DNA from: Streptomyces canus 299MFChir4.1
GTDB taxonomy: Bacteria; Actinomycetota; Actinomycetes; Streptomycetales; Streptomycetaceae
DNA length: 64,000 nucleotides
Assembly (NCBI RefSeq): GCF_000383615.1
Contig: NZ_KB911582.1
Coordinates: 450,573-514,572, forward strand
Direction: 5' to 3'
Below, one piece after another: positions 51,686 to 59,946 of this stretch. The translations under genes were made by a program, and so were the position numbers. How positions within the stretch are numbered: position 1 is the first letter of the stretch; the number at the start of each line of letters is the position of its first letter. Below the pieces are notes generated by a model. That model saw nothing but the letters and a program-made list of their open reading frames with translations, did not search any database and was not told the DNA's origin.

Positions 51686-54085
51686 GTGAGACCCTCCCCA
51701 CGAAGATCAGCCGTCGCCGCGTCCCTGGTGGCCGCCGCGTCCCTCCTCGCCGTAGGCGTCCAGACGGTGCCCGCCGCCGCGAAGCCCGCCGCCCCTCACC
51801 CAAGCCCCCTGCGCACCGGGGGCTTGGAGGCCAAGCTCTCCCCCGCCCAGCGCACCGCGCTGATCAAGAGCGCGTCCGGCAGGGCCGCCGCGACCGCCGG
51901 CTCCCTCGGCCTCGGTGCCAAGGAGAAGCTGGTCGTCAAGGACGTCGTCAAGGACAACGACGGCACCCTGCACACCCGCTACGAGCGCACCTACGACGGC
52001 CTGCCCGTCCTCGGCGGCGACCTGGTCGTGCACACGCCCCCGGCCGCCCAGGCCACGGGCACGCTCAGCACCACCTTCAACAACAACCGCCGTACCGTCT
52101 CGGTGAAGTCGACGACCGCCACGTTCGGCAAGGCGGCCGCCGAGTCCAAGGCGCTGAGGACCGCCAAGGCGCTCAAGGCCGAGAGCCCCGCCGCGCAGAG
52201 CGCCCGCAAGGTGATCTGGGCGGGCTCGGGCACGCCGAAGCTCGCCTGGGAGACAGTGGTCTCCGGCTTCCAGGACGACGGCACGCCCAGCAAGCTGCAC
52301 GTCATCACCGACGCCGGCACCGGCGCCGAGCTCTCCCGCTTCGAGGGCGTCGAGACCGGCACCGGCAACAGCCAGTACAGCGGCACGGTCAGCATGAACA
52401 CCACGCTGTCCGGTTCGACGTACCAGCTGTACGACACCACCCGCGGCGGCCACAAGACGTACAGCCTCAACAACGGCACCTCGGGCACCGGCACGCTGAT
52501 GACGGACGCGGACGACGTGTGGGGCACGGGCTCCGGCTCCAACACCCAGACCGCCGGGGTGGACGCCCACTACGGCGCCCAGGAGACCTGGGACTTCTAC
52601 AAGAACACCTTCGGCCGCAGCGGCATCAAGAACAACGGGGTCGCCGCCTACAGCCGTGTCCACTACAGCTCGGCGTACGTCAACGCCTTCTGGGACGACG
52701 ACTGCTTCTGCATGACGTACGGCGACGGCACCGGCAACACCCACGCGCTGACCTCGCTGGACGTGGCGGGGCACGAGATGAGCCACGGGGTCACCTCGAA
52801 CACGGCAGGGCTCAACTACACCGGTGAGTCCGGCGGGCTCAACGAGGCAACCTCCGACATCTTCGGCACCGGCGTGGAGTTCTACGCCAACAACTCCTCC
52901 GACGTCGGCGACTACCTCATCGGCGAGAAGATCGACATCAACGGCGACGGCACGCCGCTGCGGTACATGGACAAGCCCAGCAAGGACGGCGGCTCGGCGG
53001 ACAGCTGGTACTCGGGCGTCGGCAACCTCGACGTGCACTACTCGTCCGGACCCGCGAACCACATGTTCTACCTGCTCTCCGAGGGCAGCGGCACCAAGAC
53101 CATCAACGGCGTGACCTACAACAGCCCGACCTCGGACGGGGTCGCCGTCGCCGGGATCGGCCGGGCCGCCGCCCTGCAGATCTGGTACAAGGCGCTGACG
53201 ACGTACATGACGTCGAGCACCAACTACGCCGGGGCCCGCACCGCCGCCCTCAACGCGGCGGCCGCCCTCTACGGCACCAGCTCCGCGCAGTACGCCGGGG
53301 TCGGCAACGCCTTCGCGGGCATCAACGTCGGCAGCCACATCACCGTGCCGTCGACCGGCGTGACGGTGACCAACCCGGGCAGCCAGTCCGCCAAGGTCGG
53401 GACGGCCGTGAGCCTCCAGGTCAGCGCGAGCAGCACCAACAGCGGCGCACTGACCTACGCGGCCTCCGGGCTGCCCGCCGGCCTCTCGATCAGCAGCTCC
53501 ACGGGGCTGATATCCGGCACCCCGACCACGGCCGGCAGCTACAGCACCACGGTCACGGTCACCGACAGCACCGGAGCCACCGGGACGGCGTCCTTCACCT
53601 GGACGGTCAGCTCGACCGGCGGCGGCACCTGCACCTCCGCGCAACTGCTGGGCAACCAGGGCTTCGAGTCGGGCAGCACGACCTGGAGCGCGTCCAGCGG
53701 TGTCATCACCAACGACACCGGCGAAGCCGCCCGCACCGGCTCCTACAAGGCCTGGCTGGACGGCTACGGCTCCACCCACACCGACACGCTCTCCCAGTCG
53801 GTGACGATCCCGAGCGGCTGCACGGGGACGACGTTCACCTTCTATCTGCACGTCGACACCGCGGAGACCACCACCAGCACGCAGTACGACAAGCTGACGG
53901 TGACCGCCGGTTCGACGACCCTGGCCACGTACTCGAACCTGAACGCGGCCTCCGGGTACGTCCAGAAGTCCTTCAGCCTGTCGGGCTTCGCCGGTCAGAC
54001 GGTCGCCCTGAAGTTCACCGGTGTCGAGGACTCCTCGCTCCAGACGAGCTTCGTGATCGACGACACTGCGGTGACGACGAGCTGA
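51686..54085 (+). CDS. Secreted M4 metalloprotease with Ig-like and jelly-roll C-terminal domains
   Basis: A 799-residue secreted zinc protease. Signal peptide to about residue 32, FTP propeptide to about 210, M4 catalytic domain to about 545 with H363-E-M-S-H367 and GGLNEATSD. It is followed by a putative Ig (He_PIG-type) domain, ASGLPAGLSISSSTGLISGTP, and then a beta-rich cysteine-bracketed C-terminal domain (LLGNQGFESGSTTWS to the end) as in substrate-binding modules of secreted peptidases. GTG with AGGAG five bases upstream. The catalytic part is a clear paralogue of the protease at 10727. Confidence 0.92.
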   Translation: MRPSPRRSAVAASLVAAASLLAVGVQTVPAAAKPAAPHPSPLRTGGLEAKLSPAQRTALIKSASGRAAATAGSLGLGAKEKLVVKDVVKDNDGTLHTRYERTYDGLPVLGGDLVVHTPPAAQATGTLSTTFNNNRRTVSVKSTTATFGKAAAESKALRTAKALKAESPAAQSARKVIWAGSGTPKLAWETVVSGFQDDGTPSKLHVITDAGTGAELSRFEGVETGTGNSQYSGTVSMNTTLSGSTYQLYDTTRGGHKTYSLNNGTSGTGTLMTDADDVWGTGSGSNTQTAGVDAHYGAQETWDFYKNTFGRSGIKNNGVAAYSRVHYSSAYVNAFWDDDCFCMTYGDGTGNTHALTSLDVAGHEMSHGVTSNTAGLNYTGESGGLNEATSDIFGTGVEFYANNSSDVGDYLIGEKIDINGDGTPLRYMDKPSKDGGSADSWYSGVGNLDVHYSSGPANHMFYLLSEGSGTKTINGVTYNSPTSDGVAVAGIGRAAALQIWYKALTTYMTSSTNYAGARTAALNAAAALYGTSSAQYAGVGNAFAGINVGSHITVPSTGVTVTNPGSQSAKVGTAVSLQVSASSTNSGALTYAASGLPAGLSISSSTGLISGTPTTAGSYSTTVTVTDSTGATGTASFTWTVSSTGGGTCTSAQLLGNQGFESGSTTWSASSGVITNDTGEAARTGSYKAWLDGYGSTHTDTLSQSVTIPSGCTGTTFTFYLHVDTAETTTSTQYDKLTVTAGSTTLATYSNLNAASGYVQKSFSLSGFAGQTVALKFTGVEDSSLQTSFVIDDTAVTTS

Positions 54086-54115
54086 TCCTCTGAGCGACGA
54101 GGGCGGTCCGGAGGC

Positions 54116-54964
54116 TCAGGCCTCCGGGTCGCCCTTCATCGCTTCCTCCATGGCGAGCAGCTCCTCGTTCGGGACGGCCCCGCCGAAGCGGCGGTCCCGG
54201 GAGGCGAACTCGACGCACGCCCGCCACAGGTCACGGCGGTCGAAGTCGGGCCACAGGACGTCCTGGAAGACCATCTCGGCGTACGCGCTCTGCCAGAGCA
54301 GGTAGTTGGAGGTGCGCTGCTCGCCGCTGGGCCGCAGGAACAGGTCCACGTCGGGCATGTCCGGGTAGTACAGGTACTTCGCGAGGGTCTTCTCGTTGAC
54401 CTTGGACGGGTCGAGGCGGCCCGCCCTCACGTCCTCGGCGAGCGCCTGCGCGGCATCCGCGATCTCGGCACGGCCGCCGTAGTTCATGCAGAAGTACAGG
54501 GTCAGCTTGTCGTTGCCCTTGGTCTGCTCCTGGGCGACCTGGAGCTCCTTGGCGACGGACTTCCACAGCTTGGGCATCCGGCCCACCCAGCGCACCCGGA
54601 TACCGAGCTCGTCGAGCTGGTCGCGGGTCTTGCGGATGAAGTCCCGGTTGAAGTTCATGAGGAAGCGGACCTCGTCGGGCGAGCGCTTCCAGTTCTCGGT
54701 GGAGAAGGCGTACAGCGAGATGTTCTTCACGCCGGCCTCGATGGCGCCCTGGAGCACGTCCAGGACCCGCTCGGCGCCGACCTTGTGCCCTTCGGTCCTG
54801 GGCAGCCCGCGCTCCTTGGCCCACCGCCCGTTGCCGTCCATGACGATCGCCACATGCTCGGGGATCAGCTCACCGGGGAGCTTCGGCGCGCGGGCACCGG
54901 ACGGGTGCGGCTCCGGCGCCCTGTACTCGCGCCGCCGGCGCCCCAGGATCCCGTTTACGGCCAT
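54116..54964 (-). CDS. uppS: Isoprenyl (polyprenyl) diphosphate synthase, UppS-type
   Basis: Cis-prenyltransferase of 282 residues making the lipid carrier for cell-wall synthesis. D43 in HVAIVMDGNGRWAKERGL is the catalytic Asp; the NFNRDF, RPSGEQRTSNYLLWQSAYAEMVF and PDFDRRDLWRACV motifs are intact. An N-terminal 30-residue basic/Pro extension is common in Streptomyces. ATG start. It is 59 bp downstream of recO on the same strand; the gap carries a tandem repeat. Confidence 0.96.
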   Translation of the reverse strand: MAVNGILGRRRREYRAPEPHPSGARAPKLPGELIPEHVAIVMDGNGRWAKERGLPRTEGHKVGAERVLDVLQGAIEAGVKNISLYAFSTENWKRSPDEVRFLMNFNRDFIRKTRDQLDELGIRVRWVGRMPKLWKSVAKELQVAQEQTKGNDKLTLYFCMNYGGRAEIADAAQALAEDVRAGRLDPSKVNEKTLAKYLYYPDMPDVDLFLRPSGEQRTSNYLLWQSAYAEMVFQDVLWPDFDRRDLWRACVEFASRDRRFGGAVPNEELLAMEEAMKGDPEA

Positions 54965-54983
54965 GGTGCTTCTCGTCTCCTCA

Positions 54984-55030
54984 GTGGTGCTCTACGACTG
55001 TGGTGGTCTACGACTGTGGTGGTCTACGAC
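54984..55030. repeat. Three tandem 16-bp repeats across the recO stop
   Basis: The unit TGGTGGTCTACGACTG occurs about three times (54984-55000 with one change, 55001-55016, 55017-55030 partial). The last copy overlaps the final codons and stop of recO (55024); the first two fill the recO-uppS gap. Confidence 0.85.
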
Positions 55031-55773
55031 TTTTCCACGTACCGAAGTGAGCGCAGCCCGCGCTCCATGTGCCAGTGCAGGTAGGCCGACACCAGCCCGC
55101 TGCCCTCCCTGACGTACCGCGGCTCGCTCGCGTCCGCGGTCTCCCAGTCTCCCGTAAGCAGCGCGGCGAGGAGTTCCAGGGTCTGCGGCGACGGTACGAC
55201 GCTGCCGGGCACCCGGCAGTCCACGCAGACCGAGCCTCCCGCGGCCACGGAGAAGAAGCGGTTCGGGCCGGTCATGCCGCAGCGCGCGCAGTCGCTGAAG
55301 CTGGGGGCGTAGCCGTTGACCGCCAGGGAGCGGAGCAGGAAGGCGTCGAGGACCAGGTGGGGCGCGTGCTCACCCCGGGCGAGGGTGCGCAGGGCGCCGA
55401 CCAGCAGCAGGTACTGCTGGACGGCCGGCTCGCCCTCGTGGTCGGTGAACCGCTCGGCGGTCTCCAGCATGGCCGTCCCGGCGGTGTACCGGGCGTAGTC
55501 GGAGACGATCCCGCCACCGTACGGAGCGATGGTCTCGCTCTGTGTGCACAGCGGCAGGCCGCGCCCGATGAGCTCGCTCCCCCGCGCGAAGAACTGCACG
55601 TCGACGTGGGAGAAGGGTTCGAGGCGGGCGCCGAACTTGGACTTGGTGCGGCGCACGCCCCTCGCCACGGCCCGTACCCGCCCGTGACCCCGCGTGAGCA
55701 GCGTGATGATCCGGTCGGCCTCCCCCAGCTTCTGCGTCCGCAGCACGACCCCGTCGTCCCGGAAGAGACTCAT
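55024..55773 (-). CDS. recO: DNA repair protein RecO
   Basis: Recombination mediator that loads RecA with RecR. 249 residues: an OB-fold N-terminus (MSLFRDDGVVLRTQKLGEADRIITLLT), a helical core, and the zinc site CARCG...CVDC of bacterial RecO. The start ATG overlaps the stop of a 19-codon minigene whose sequence copies the first ten codons of recO. The stop lies in a tandem repeat. Confidence 0.95.
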   Translation of the reverse strand: MSLFRDDGVVLRTQKLGEADRIITLLTRGHGRVRAVARGVRRTKSKFGARLEPFSHVDVQFFARGSELIGRGLPLCTQSETIAPYGGGIVSDYARYTAGTAMLETAERFTDHEGEPAVQQYLLLVGALRTLARGEHAPHLVLDAFLLRSLAVNGYAPSFSDCARCGMTGPNRFFSVAAGGSVCVDCRVPGSVVPSPQTLELLAALLTGDWETADASEPRYVREGSGLVSAYLHWHMERGLRSLRYVEKS

Positions 55774-55829
55774 CGCACACCCCCGCGCGGGGGGCGCGGC
55801 ACGGTGCCGTCGTAGCGGAACAGACTCAT
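55770..55829 (-). CDS. 19-codon leader minigene, partial copy of the recO start
   Basis: ATG at 55829 encodes MSLFRYDGTVPRPPRGGVR and stops at TGA 55770-55772, overlapping the recO ATG by 2 bases (ATGA). The first ten codons closely match recO (MSLFRDDGVV): 24 of 31 bases are equal. Translation of recO is therefore likely coupled to this leader. It may be a duplication relic that gained a regulatory role; translation has not been shown. Confidence 0.45.
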   Translation of the reverse strand: MSLFRYDGTVPRPPRGGVR

Positions 55830-55843
55830 GAGCCCATTCTCGC

Positions 55844-56044
55844 CTACGCGGAACCGTGCTCGTCGGCGTCCGCGACTACGCCCTCCGCCGGGGTGGCTTC
55901 CCGCAGGGCGTCCGGTACCGCGTCCCACTCCCTGCCGCCGCCGTACGGTCTGAGTTGGACGTACGGCCCCTCATGCCCCATCACGACGCCGGACCTCCCG
56001 GTACGGGTGTCCACGACGTAAGAACCCACGGGCATTTTCGTCAC
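55844..56044 (-). CDS. Small conserved regulatory-cluster protein (VGSYVVD... GGREWD type)
   Basis: A 66-residue protein: VTKMPVGSYVVDTRTGRSG, then a MGHEGPYVQLRPYGGGREWD core and an acidic tail. This short family usually accompanies Scr1/WhiJ-like regulator genes in Streptomyces. The GTG 56044 has a strong GGAGGG site; an in-frame start 69 bases upstream does not. It is divergent from the regulator at 56186 and shares its operator region. Function unknown. Confidence 0.72.
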   Translation of the reverse strand: MTKMPVGSYVVDTRTGRSGVVMGHEGPYVQLRPYGGGREWDAVPDALREATPAEGVVADADEHGSA

Positions 56045-56148
56045 CGATTCCCTCCTGACTCCGATTTCATCGAACTCCCCGCCTTTTTCGGGTTTCACTC
56101 TTCCCTGCTCCACCGTGGTCTTTTTTCCCTACACTCGGCAGGAGTCTG

Positions 56149-56163
56149 TGCACTACAAGTGCA
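56149..56163. promoter_or_regulatory. TGCACT-aca-AGTGCA palindrome in the regulator promoter
   Basis: Perfect 6-bp inverted repeat with a 3-base spacer, 23 bases before the XRE start and 105 before the small divergent gene. Likely an autoregulatory operator of the XRE protein. Confidence 0.6.
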
Positions 56164-56185
56164 AAGCTGAACAAGGGGGTTGGCC

Positions 56186-57016
56186 ATGGCCAATGGTTCA
56201 CGGCAGGCGGCATGGGAGTTCTTCGGAACGGAACTGCGGCGGCAGCGGGAGGAGGTCGGGATGACCCAGGCTGAGCTGGGGTCACGCGTCTTCGTCTCCG
56301 GCGCTTATATCGGGCAGTTCGAGCAGGCCTTTCGAAAACCGCAGCTGGATATCTCCCAGAGGATCGACGCGGTTCTACAAACCGACGGTATCTTCGAGCG
56401 GTTGTGCAGGAAGCTCATCGATGACAAGCGGTATGCGGATTACTTCGCGCAGGCGGCGGAGTTGGAAGGGTTGGCGAGGACCGTCTGGGACTTCGAGCCA
56501 ACGGTTGTACCGGGCCTTCTGCAAACACCGGCATACGCGCGAGCCCTCGTGCTGGCGACACACCCGCTCGCCACGGACGAGCTCATCGCCGACAGGGTCG
56601 CTGCCCGTATGGAGCGGTCCCAGCTCCTCAAGGACGCCACAAGGCCGATGTACTGCGTGATCGTGCACGAGACCGTGCTCCGCGTCCCCGTCGGTGGGCC
56701 CGAGATCGCGGCTCAGGCAATGGAGCACATGGTCGCCATGGCCGAGGAACGCAAGGTGCTGCTGCAGGTGCTGCCGTTCTCGGCCGGAGCCTCCGCGTAC
56801 AACGGCTCGCTCAGGCTCATGGAGTTCGACGACGCCCCTCCGACCGCCTATACAGAGACGTCGTTTTCGGGGAACCTCCTTGACGGTCCGCCAGTGGTGA
56901 AGCAGGCACACCGAGCTTACGATCTGCTCAGGGGTGCCGCGTTGTCGCCGAAGGCGTCCCTTGCCCTGATCCGATCGGCAGCTGAGGACTTCAGACGATG
57001 CACGAGTACGACCTGA
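56186..57016 (+). CDS. XRE-family regulator with DUF5753 (Scr1/WhiJ-like)
   Basis: A 276-residue regulator: N-terminal helix-turn-helix (FGTELRRQREEVGMTQAELGSRVFVSGAYIGQFEQAFR, about residues 15-55) and a C-terminal DUF5753 domain (about 90-265; TVVPGLLQTPAYARALV, YCVIVHETVLRVPVGG, VLQVLPFSAGASA). Such proteins pair with DUF397 partners and are linked to development and antibiotic control. ATG 56186 with AAGGGGG upstream; GC content and codons are slightly lower than in neighbours. It overlaps the DUF397 gene by 19 bp. Confidence 0.93.
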   Translation: MANGSRQAAWEFFGTELRRQREEVGMTQAELGSRVFVSGAYIGQFEQAFRKPQLDISQRIDAVLQTDGIFERLCRKLIDDKRYADYFAQAAELEGLARTVWDFEPTVVPGLLQTPAYARALVLATHPLATDELIADRVAARMERSQLLKDATRPMYCVIVHETVLRVPVGGPEIAAQAMEHMVAMAEERKVLLQVLPFSAGASAYNGSLRLMEFDDAPPTAYTETSFSGNLLDGPPVVKQAHRAYDLLRGAALSPKASLALIRSAAEDFRRCTSTT

Positions 57017-57189
57017 GCAACGCCCACTGGCGCAGCAGCAGCTACAGCAACGGCGACGGTGGCAACTGCGTAGAGGTCGCCGACACGCCCGACCTCGTCC
57101 CCGTCCGTGACTCCAAGCTCGGCGCAGACAGCCCCGTCCTCCGCTTCCCCACCGACACCTGGACCCACTTCCTCGGGCTCCTTAAGTAG
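56998..57189 (+). CDS. DUF397 protein (BldB/AbaA-associated type)
   Basis: A 63-residue DUF397 protein: WRSSSYSNGDGGNCVEVADTP and VPVRDSKLGADSPVLRF are the family signatures. It starts inside the 3' end of the XRE gene and is certainly co-translated. The pair resembles antitoxin-like regulator systems (Scr1/Scr2). Confidence 0.92.
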   Translation: MHEYDLSNAHWRSSSYSNGDGGNCVEVADTPDLVPVRDSKLGADSPVLRFPTDTWTHFLGLLK

Positions 57190-57268
57190 TCCCCCGGGGG
57201 TAAACCCCCCTGGTGATACGGCAGTTGACCGGATGGGGTCGGGCCGCTCACTCCGCGAAGCTCCTCGC

Positions 57269-58750
57269 ATGAAGCAGATGATGAAGAGCCTCGCCCTGAT
57301 CGCCGCCGCCTCCGGCGTCGTCTTCGGGGCCCTGACCCCGCTGTCCGCCTCCGCCGACTCCCGCACCCCGGCACTCAAATGGACCAAGTGCGAGGGCAGC
57401 GGCCTCGATCCGCGCCAGCGGTGCGCGACCGTCTCCGTGCCCATGGACTACGCCGACCCGGACGGCCCGAAGATCGAGATCGCCGTCTCCCGTATCCGCA
57501 GCGAGAATCCGGAAGCCCGGCGCGGTGCCCTGCTGCTGATTCCCGGCGGGCCCGGCGGCGACAGCATGAACGACCCGTCGGGCAAGGGGCAGAGGCTGCC
57601 GCGGAAGGTGCGGGACGCCTACGACCTGATCGGCTTCGCGCCGCGCGGGATGGCGCCCTCGACTGCCGTCGACTGCGGGCTCGAACACCGGGACCTGGCC
57701 CGCACGGCCCTGTTGCCCTGGCCCGCCGCGGACGGCTCGGTCGACGCGAACATGGCCGCTGGGAAGCGGGTCTCCGAGGCCTGCGCGCGCAACGGCGGCG
57801 AGCTGATCCGGCACATCAGCACCCTGAACGAGGCCCGTGACCTCGACCGTGTGCGGGCCGCGCTCGGCGAGCGCAAGGTCTCCGCGTGGGGCGTGTCGTA
57901 CGGCACCTACGTCACCGACGCCTACCTCCAGTTGTTCCCGGGGCGCACCGACCGTGTCGTCCTGGACAGCAACGACAACCCGGACCCCGTCCTCGCCGAG
58001 CGTGCCTGGCTCGCCGCGTTCGAGCGGGGCGCCGAGGACAACTTCCCGGAGTTCGCCAAGTGGGCTTCCGCGCCCGGCAACCCGGACCGTCTCGCCGACA
58101 CGGCCGCCGAGGTCCGGCCCCTGTTCCTGAAGCTCGCCGCCCGCCTCGACCGCGAGCCGATCCCCTGGCCGTGCGCCAACCCCGAGGAGCTGAACGGCAA
58201 CGTCCTGCGCCAGTCGATGCTCGACTCCTTCTACGACCCGGACGACTATCCGGCCCTCGCCAAGTTGGTCCTCGCCGCCGAGAAGGGCACGGTGCCGCCC
58301 GCCCCGGCGGGACCGCCCGAGGCCGTCCTCCAGAACGTCACCGCGGTCGCCGCCGCCACCATCTGCAACGACGTGGACTGGCCGAGCGACCCTGAGGTGT
58401 ACCGCGAGGGCGTGGCCAAGAGCCGTGCCGAGTTCCCGCTGACCGGGGGCATGCCGCGGAACGCGATGGCGTGCCCCTCCTGGCCGTGGGAGCCGAAGGA
58501 GGCGCCGGTGCACGTCTCCGGCCAGGGTCCGTCCAACATCCTGATGGTGCAGAACGAAAGGGATCCCGCCACCCCGCTCAGCGGTGCCCTCAAGCTCCGT
58601 GAGGCGCTCGGCCGGCGTGCCGTGATGGTCACCAACGACTCCACCGGCCATGACGCCTACCTCGACAACGGCACCGCGTGCGGCGACGCGGCCGTGTCCC
58701 GCTTCCTGGCCACCGGCAAGCGGCCCGCCAAGGACCTCTACTGCGGATGA
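57269..58750 (+). CDS. Secreted S33 tripeptidyl aminopeptidase-like alpha/beta hydrolase
   Basis: A 493-residue exported peptidase with a signal peptide to about residue 30 (LSASADS). Serine nucleophile in GVSYGTYV, Asp in NERDPATP and His in STGHDAY form the catalytic triad, and PGGPGGD is the oxyanion loop. It belongs with the Streptomyces Slp/Tap tripeptidyl aminopeptidases. ATG 57269 is chosen because it directly precedes the signal peptide (MKQMMKSLAL). Its 3' end overlaps the next convergent gene by 13 bp. Confidence 0.92.
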   Translation: MKQMMKSLALIAAASGVVFGALTPLSASADSRTPALKWTKCEGSGLDPRQRCATVSVPMDYADPDGPKIEIAVSRIRSENPEARRGALLLIPGGPGGDSMNDPSGKGQRLPRKVRDAYDLIGFAPRGMAPSTAVDCGLEHRDLARTALLPWPAADGSVDANMAAGKRVSEACARNGGELIRHISTLNEARDLDRVRAALGERKVSAWGVSYGTYVTDAYLQLFPGRTDRVVLDSNDNPDPVLAERAWLAAFERGAEDNFPEFAKWASAPGNPDRLADTAAEVRPLFLKLAARLDREPIPWPCANPEELNGNVLRQSMLDSFYDPDDYPALAKLVLAAEKGTVPPAPAGPPEAVLQNVTAVAAATICNDVDWPSDPEVYREGVAKSRAEFPLTGGMPRNAMACPSWPWEPKEAPVHVSGQGPSNILMVQNERDPATPLSGALKLREALGRRAVMVTNDSTGHDAYLDNGTACGDAAVSRFLATGKRPAKDLYCG

Positions 58751-59859
58751 GCGCACCGTCCGTACCGGCGGGCCAGCGCGTGGAACGCCTCCTTCGGTTC
58801 CCAGTGCCAGTCCGAACGCGGGTCGTCCGGGCGGTCCCTGATCGCCTTGGCGATGCCGTAGCTCGCCATGTCGAGGTCGTGGCGCGGGTCGCCGGGGCGG
58901 TGCGGGGCGTCGGCGGTGAGGAACTCGAAGGCCATCGCCGCGTAGAGACCCATCGACTCGAAGACGTCGAGGAGCTGGGTGAGATACACGGCCTGGGTGT
59001 GCTCGCTGCGGACGACGTTCCCCTTGATCTCCGGCGGGTCCTTGTCGTAGTCGACGATGTCCCAGCCCATGCCGCCCGCCTCGGGGGCGCCGACGAAGGT
59101 GCAGGTGCCGAACTCGGTGATGGCGACGGGCTTGCCCCAGCGCAGGTACTGCCTCAACTCACGTACGTAGTCCCGTGGTTGACGGAAGTACGAGTAGTAG
59201 TCGATGCCGACCACGTCGAACAGGTTCCAGTCGACCTCGTCGTCCTGGGCGGCGGCGTAGCTGAGGCGGCCGTGGAAGACCGAGCGGCCCACCTTGGCCG
59301 CCCTCGCGGTGAAGCGGTCCAGCTCGCGCTGCATCCTCACCGGGTCGAAATGGCCCTTCATGCGGTTCTCGACCCGCTCCAGGACCGTGTCCCCCGGCAG
59401 GATCCCCGGCACGAACAGCCAGAACTCGCAGCCCACGCTGAGTTCGACGCTCGCGCCCTGCCGGCGCAGCCGCTCCGCGAACCGGCCGCACTCCGCCAGG
59501 TGGTCGAGGATGTCCCGCTGCGGGACGTCGCCGAGGGTCGGCTGGAGCCAGACGTGCAGTCCGCGTTCGGCCGCCTCGGCGGCGGTGGCGGTGAGGCGTT
59601 CGACGCCGTCGCCGGTGACGTCGACGGTGTCGACGTGCAGGTCGTCGCGGATGGCCCGGATGTCGCCGCGCATCCGGGCGGCGTTCCAGGCGGTGGCGGG
59701 GGTCTCCCCCTCGCCGACGGTGTAGACGACGCCGTGGCGCCTGAGCCCGTGCTGCCGGGCGCCCGCTTCCGCGCGGGCCGCCGGCAGGAGCAGCGCGGCC
59801 CCGGCCCCTGCGGCTCCCGCCAGGAACTGCGCGCGGTTGATCCCCGTTGTCTTCTCCAT
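58738..59859 (-). CDS. Secreted TIM-barrel glycoside-hydrolase-like protein
   Basis: A 373-residue exported protein with a signal peptide to about residue 32. The fold looks like clan GH-A: ELSVGCEFWLFVPG (Glu near 152) and KPVAITEFGTC (Glu near 254, strand 7 nucleophile position) are the expected acid/base and nucleophile. Some databases label such Streptomyces proteins abortive infection proteins, for which I see no sign here. The polymer substrate is unknown. Divergent from the beta-lactamase. Confidence 0.8.
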   Translation of the reverse strand: MEKTTGINRAQFLAGAAGAGAALLLPAARAEAGARQHGLRRHGVVYTVGEGETPATAWNAARMRGDIRAIRDDLHVDTVDVTGDGVERLTATAAEAAERGLHVWLQPTLGDVPQRDILDHLAECGRFAERLRRQGASVELSVGCEFWLFVPGILPGDTVLERVENRMKGHFDPVRMQRELDRFTARAAKVGRSVFHGRLSYAAAQDDEVDWNLFDVVGIDYYSYFRQPRDYVRELRQYLRWGKPVAITEFGTCTFVGAPEAGGMGWDIVDYDKDPPEIKGNVVRSEHTQAVYLTQLLDVFESMGLYAAMAFEFLTADAPHRPGDPRHDLDMASYGIAKAIRDRPDDPRSDWHWEPKEAFHALARRYGRCAHPQ

Positions 59860-59946
59860 GCCGCCACTGTGTCGGCCACGGGCGGTCCTGTCCGTCCCTC
59901 GATGGTCTACGGCGGCGCAACCAAGGGATGACCACCCGCGTCGATC

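Noticed and set aside
54984..55030. CRISPR-like array
   Set aside because: Units are contiguous, only 16 bp, without spacers.
58738..59859. Abortive phage infection protein label
   Set aside because: The protein is exported and has a TIM-barrel with GH-like Glu residues; nothing suggests phage defence.
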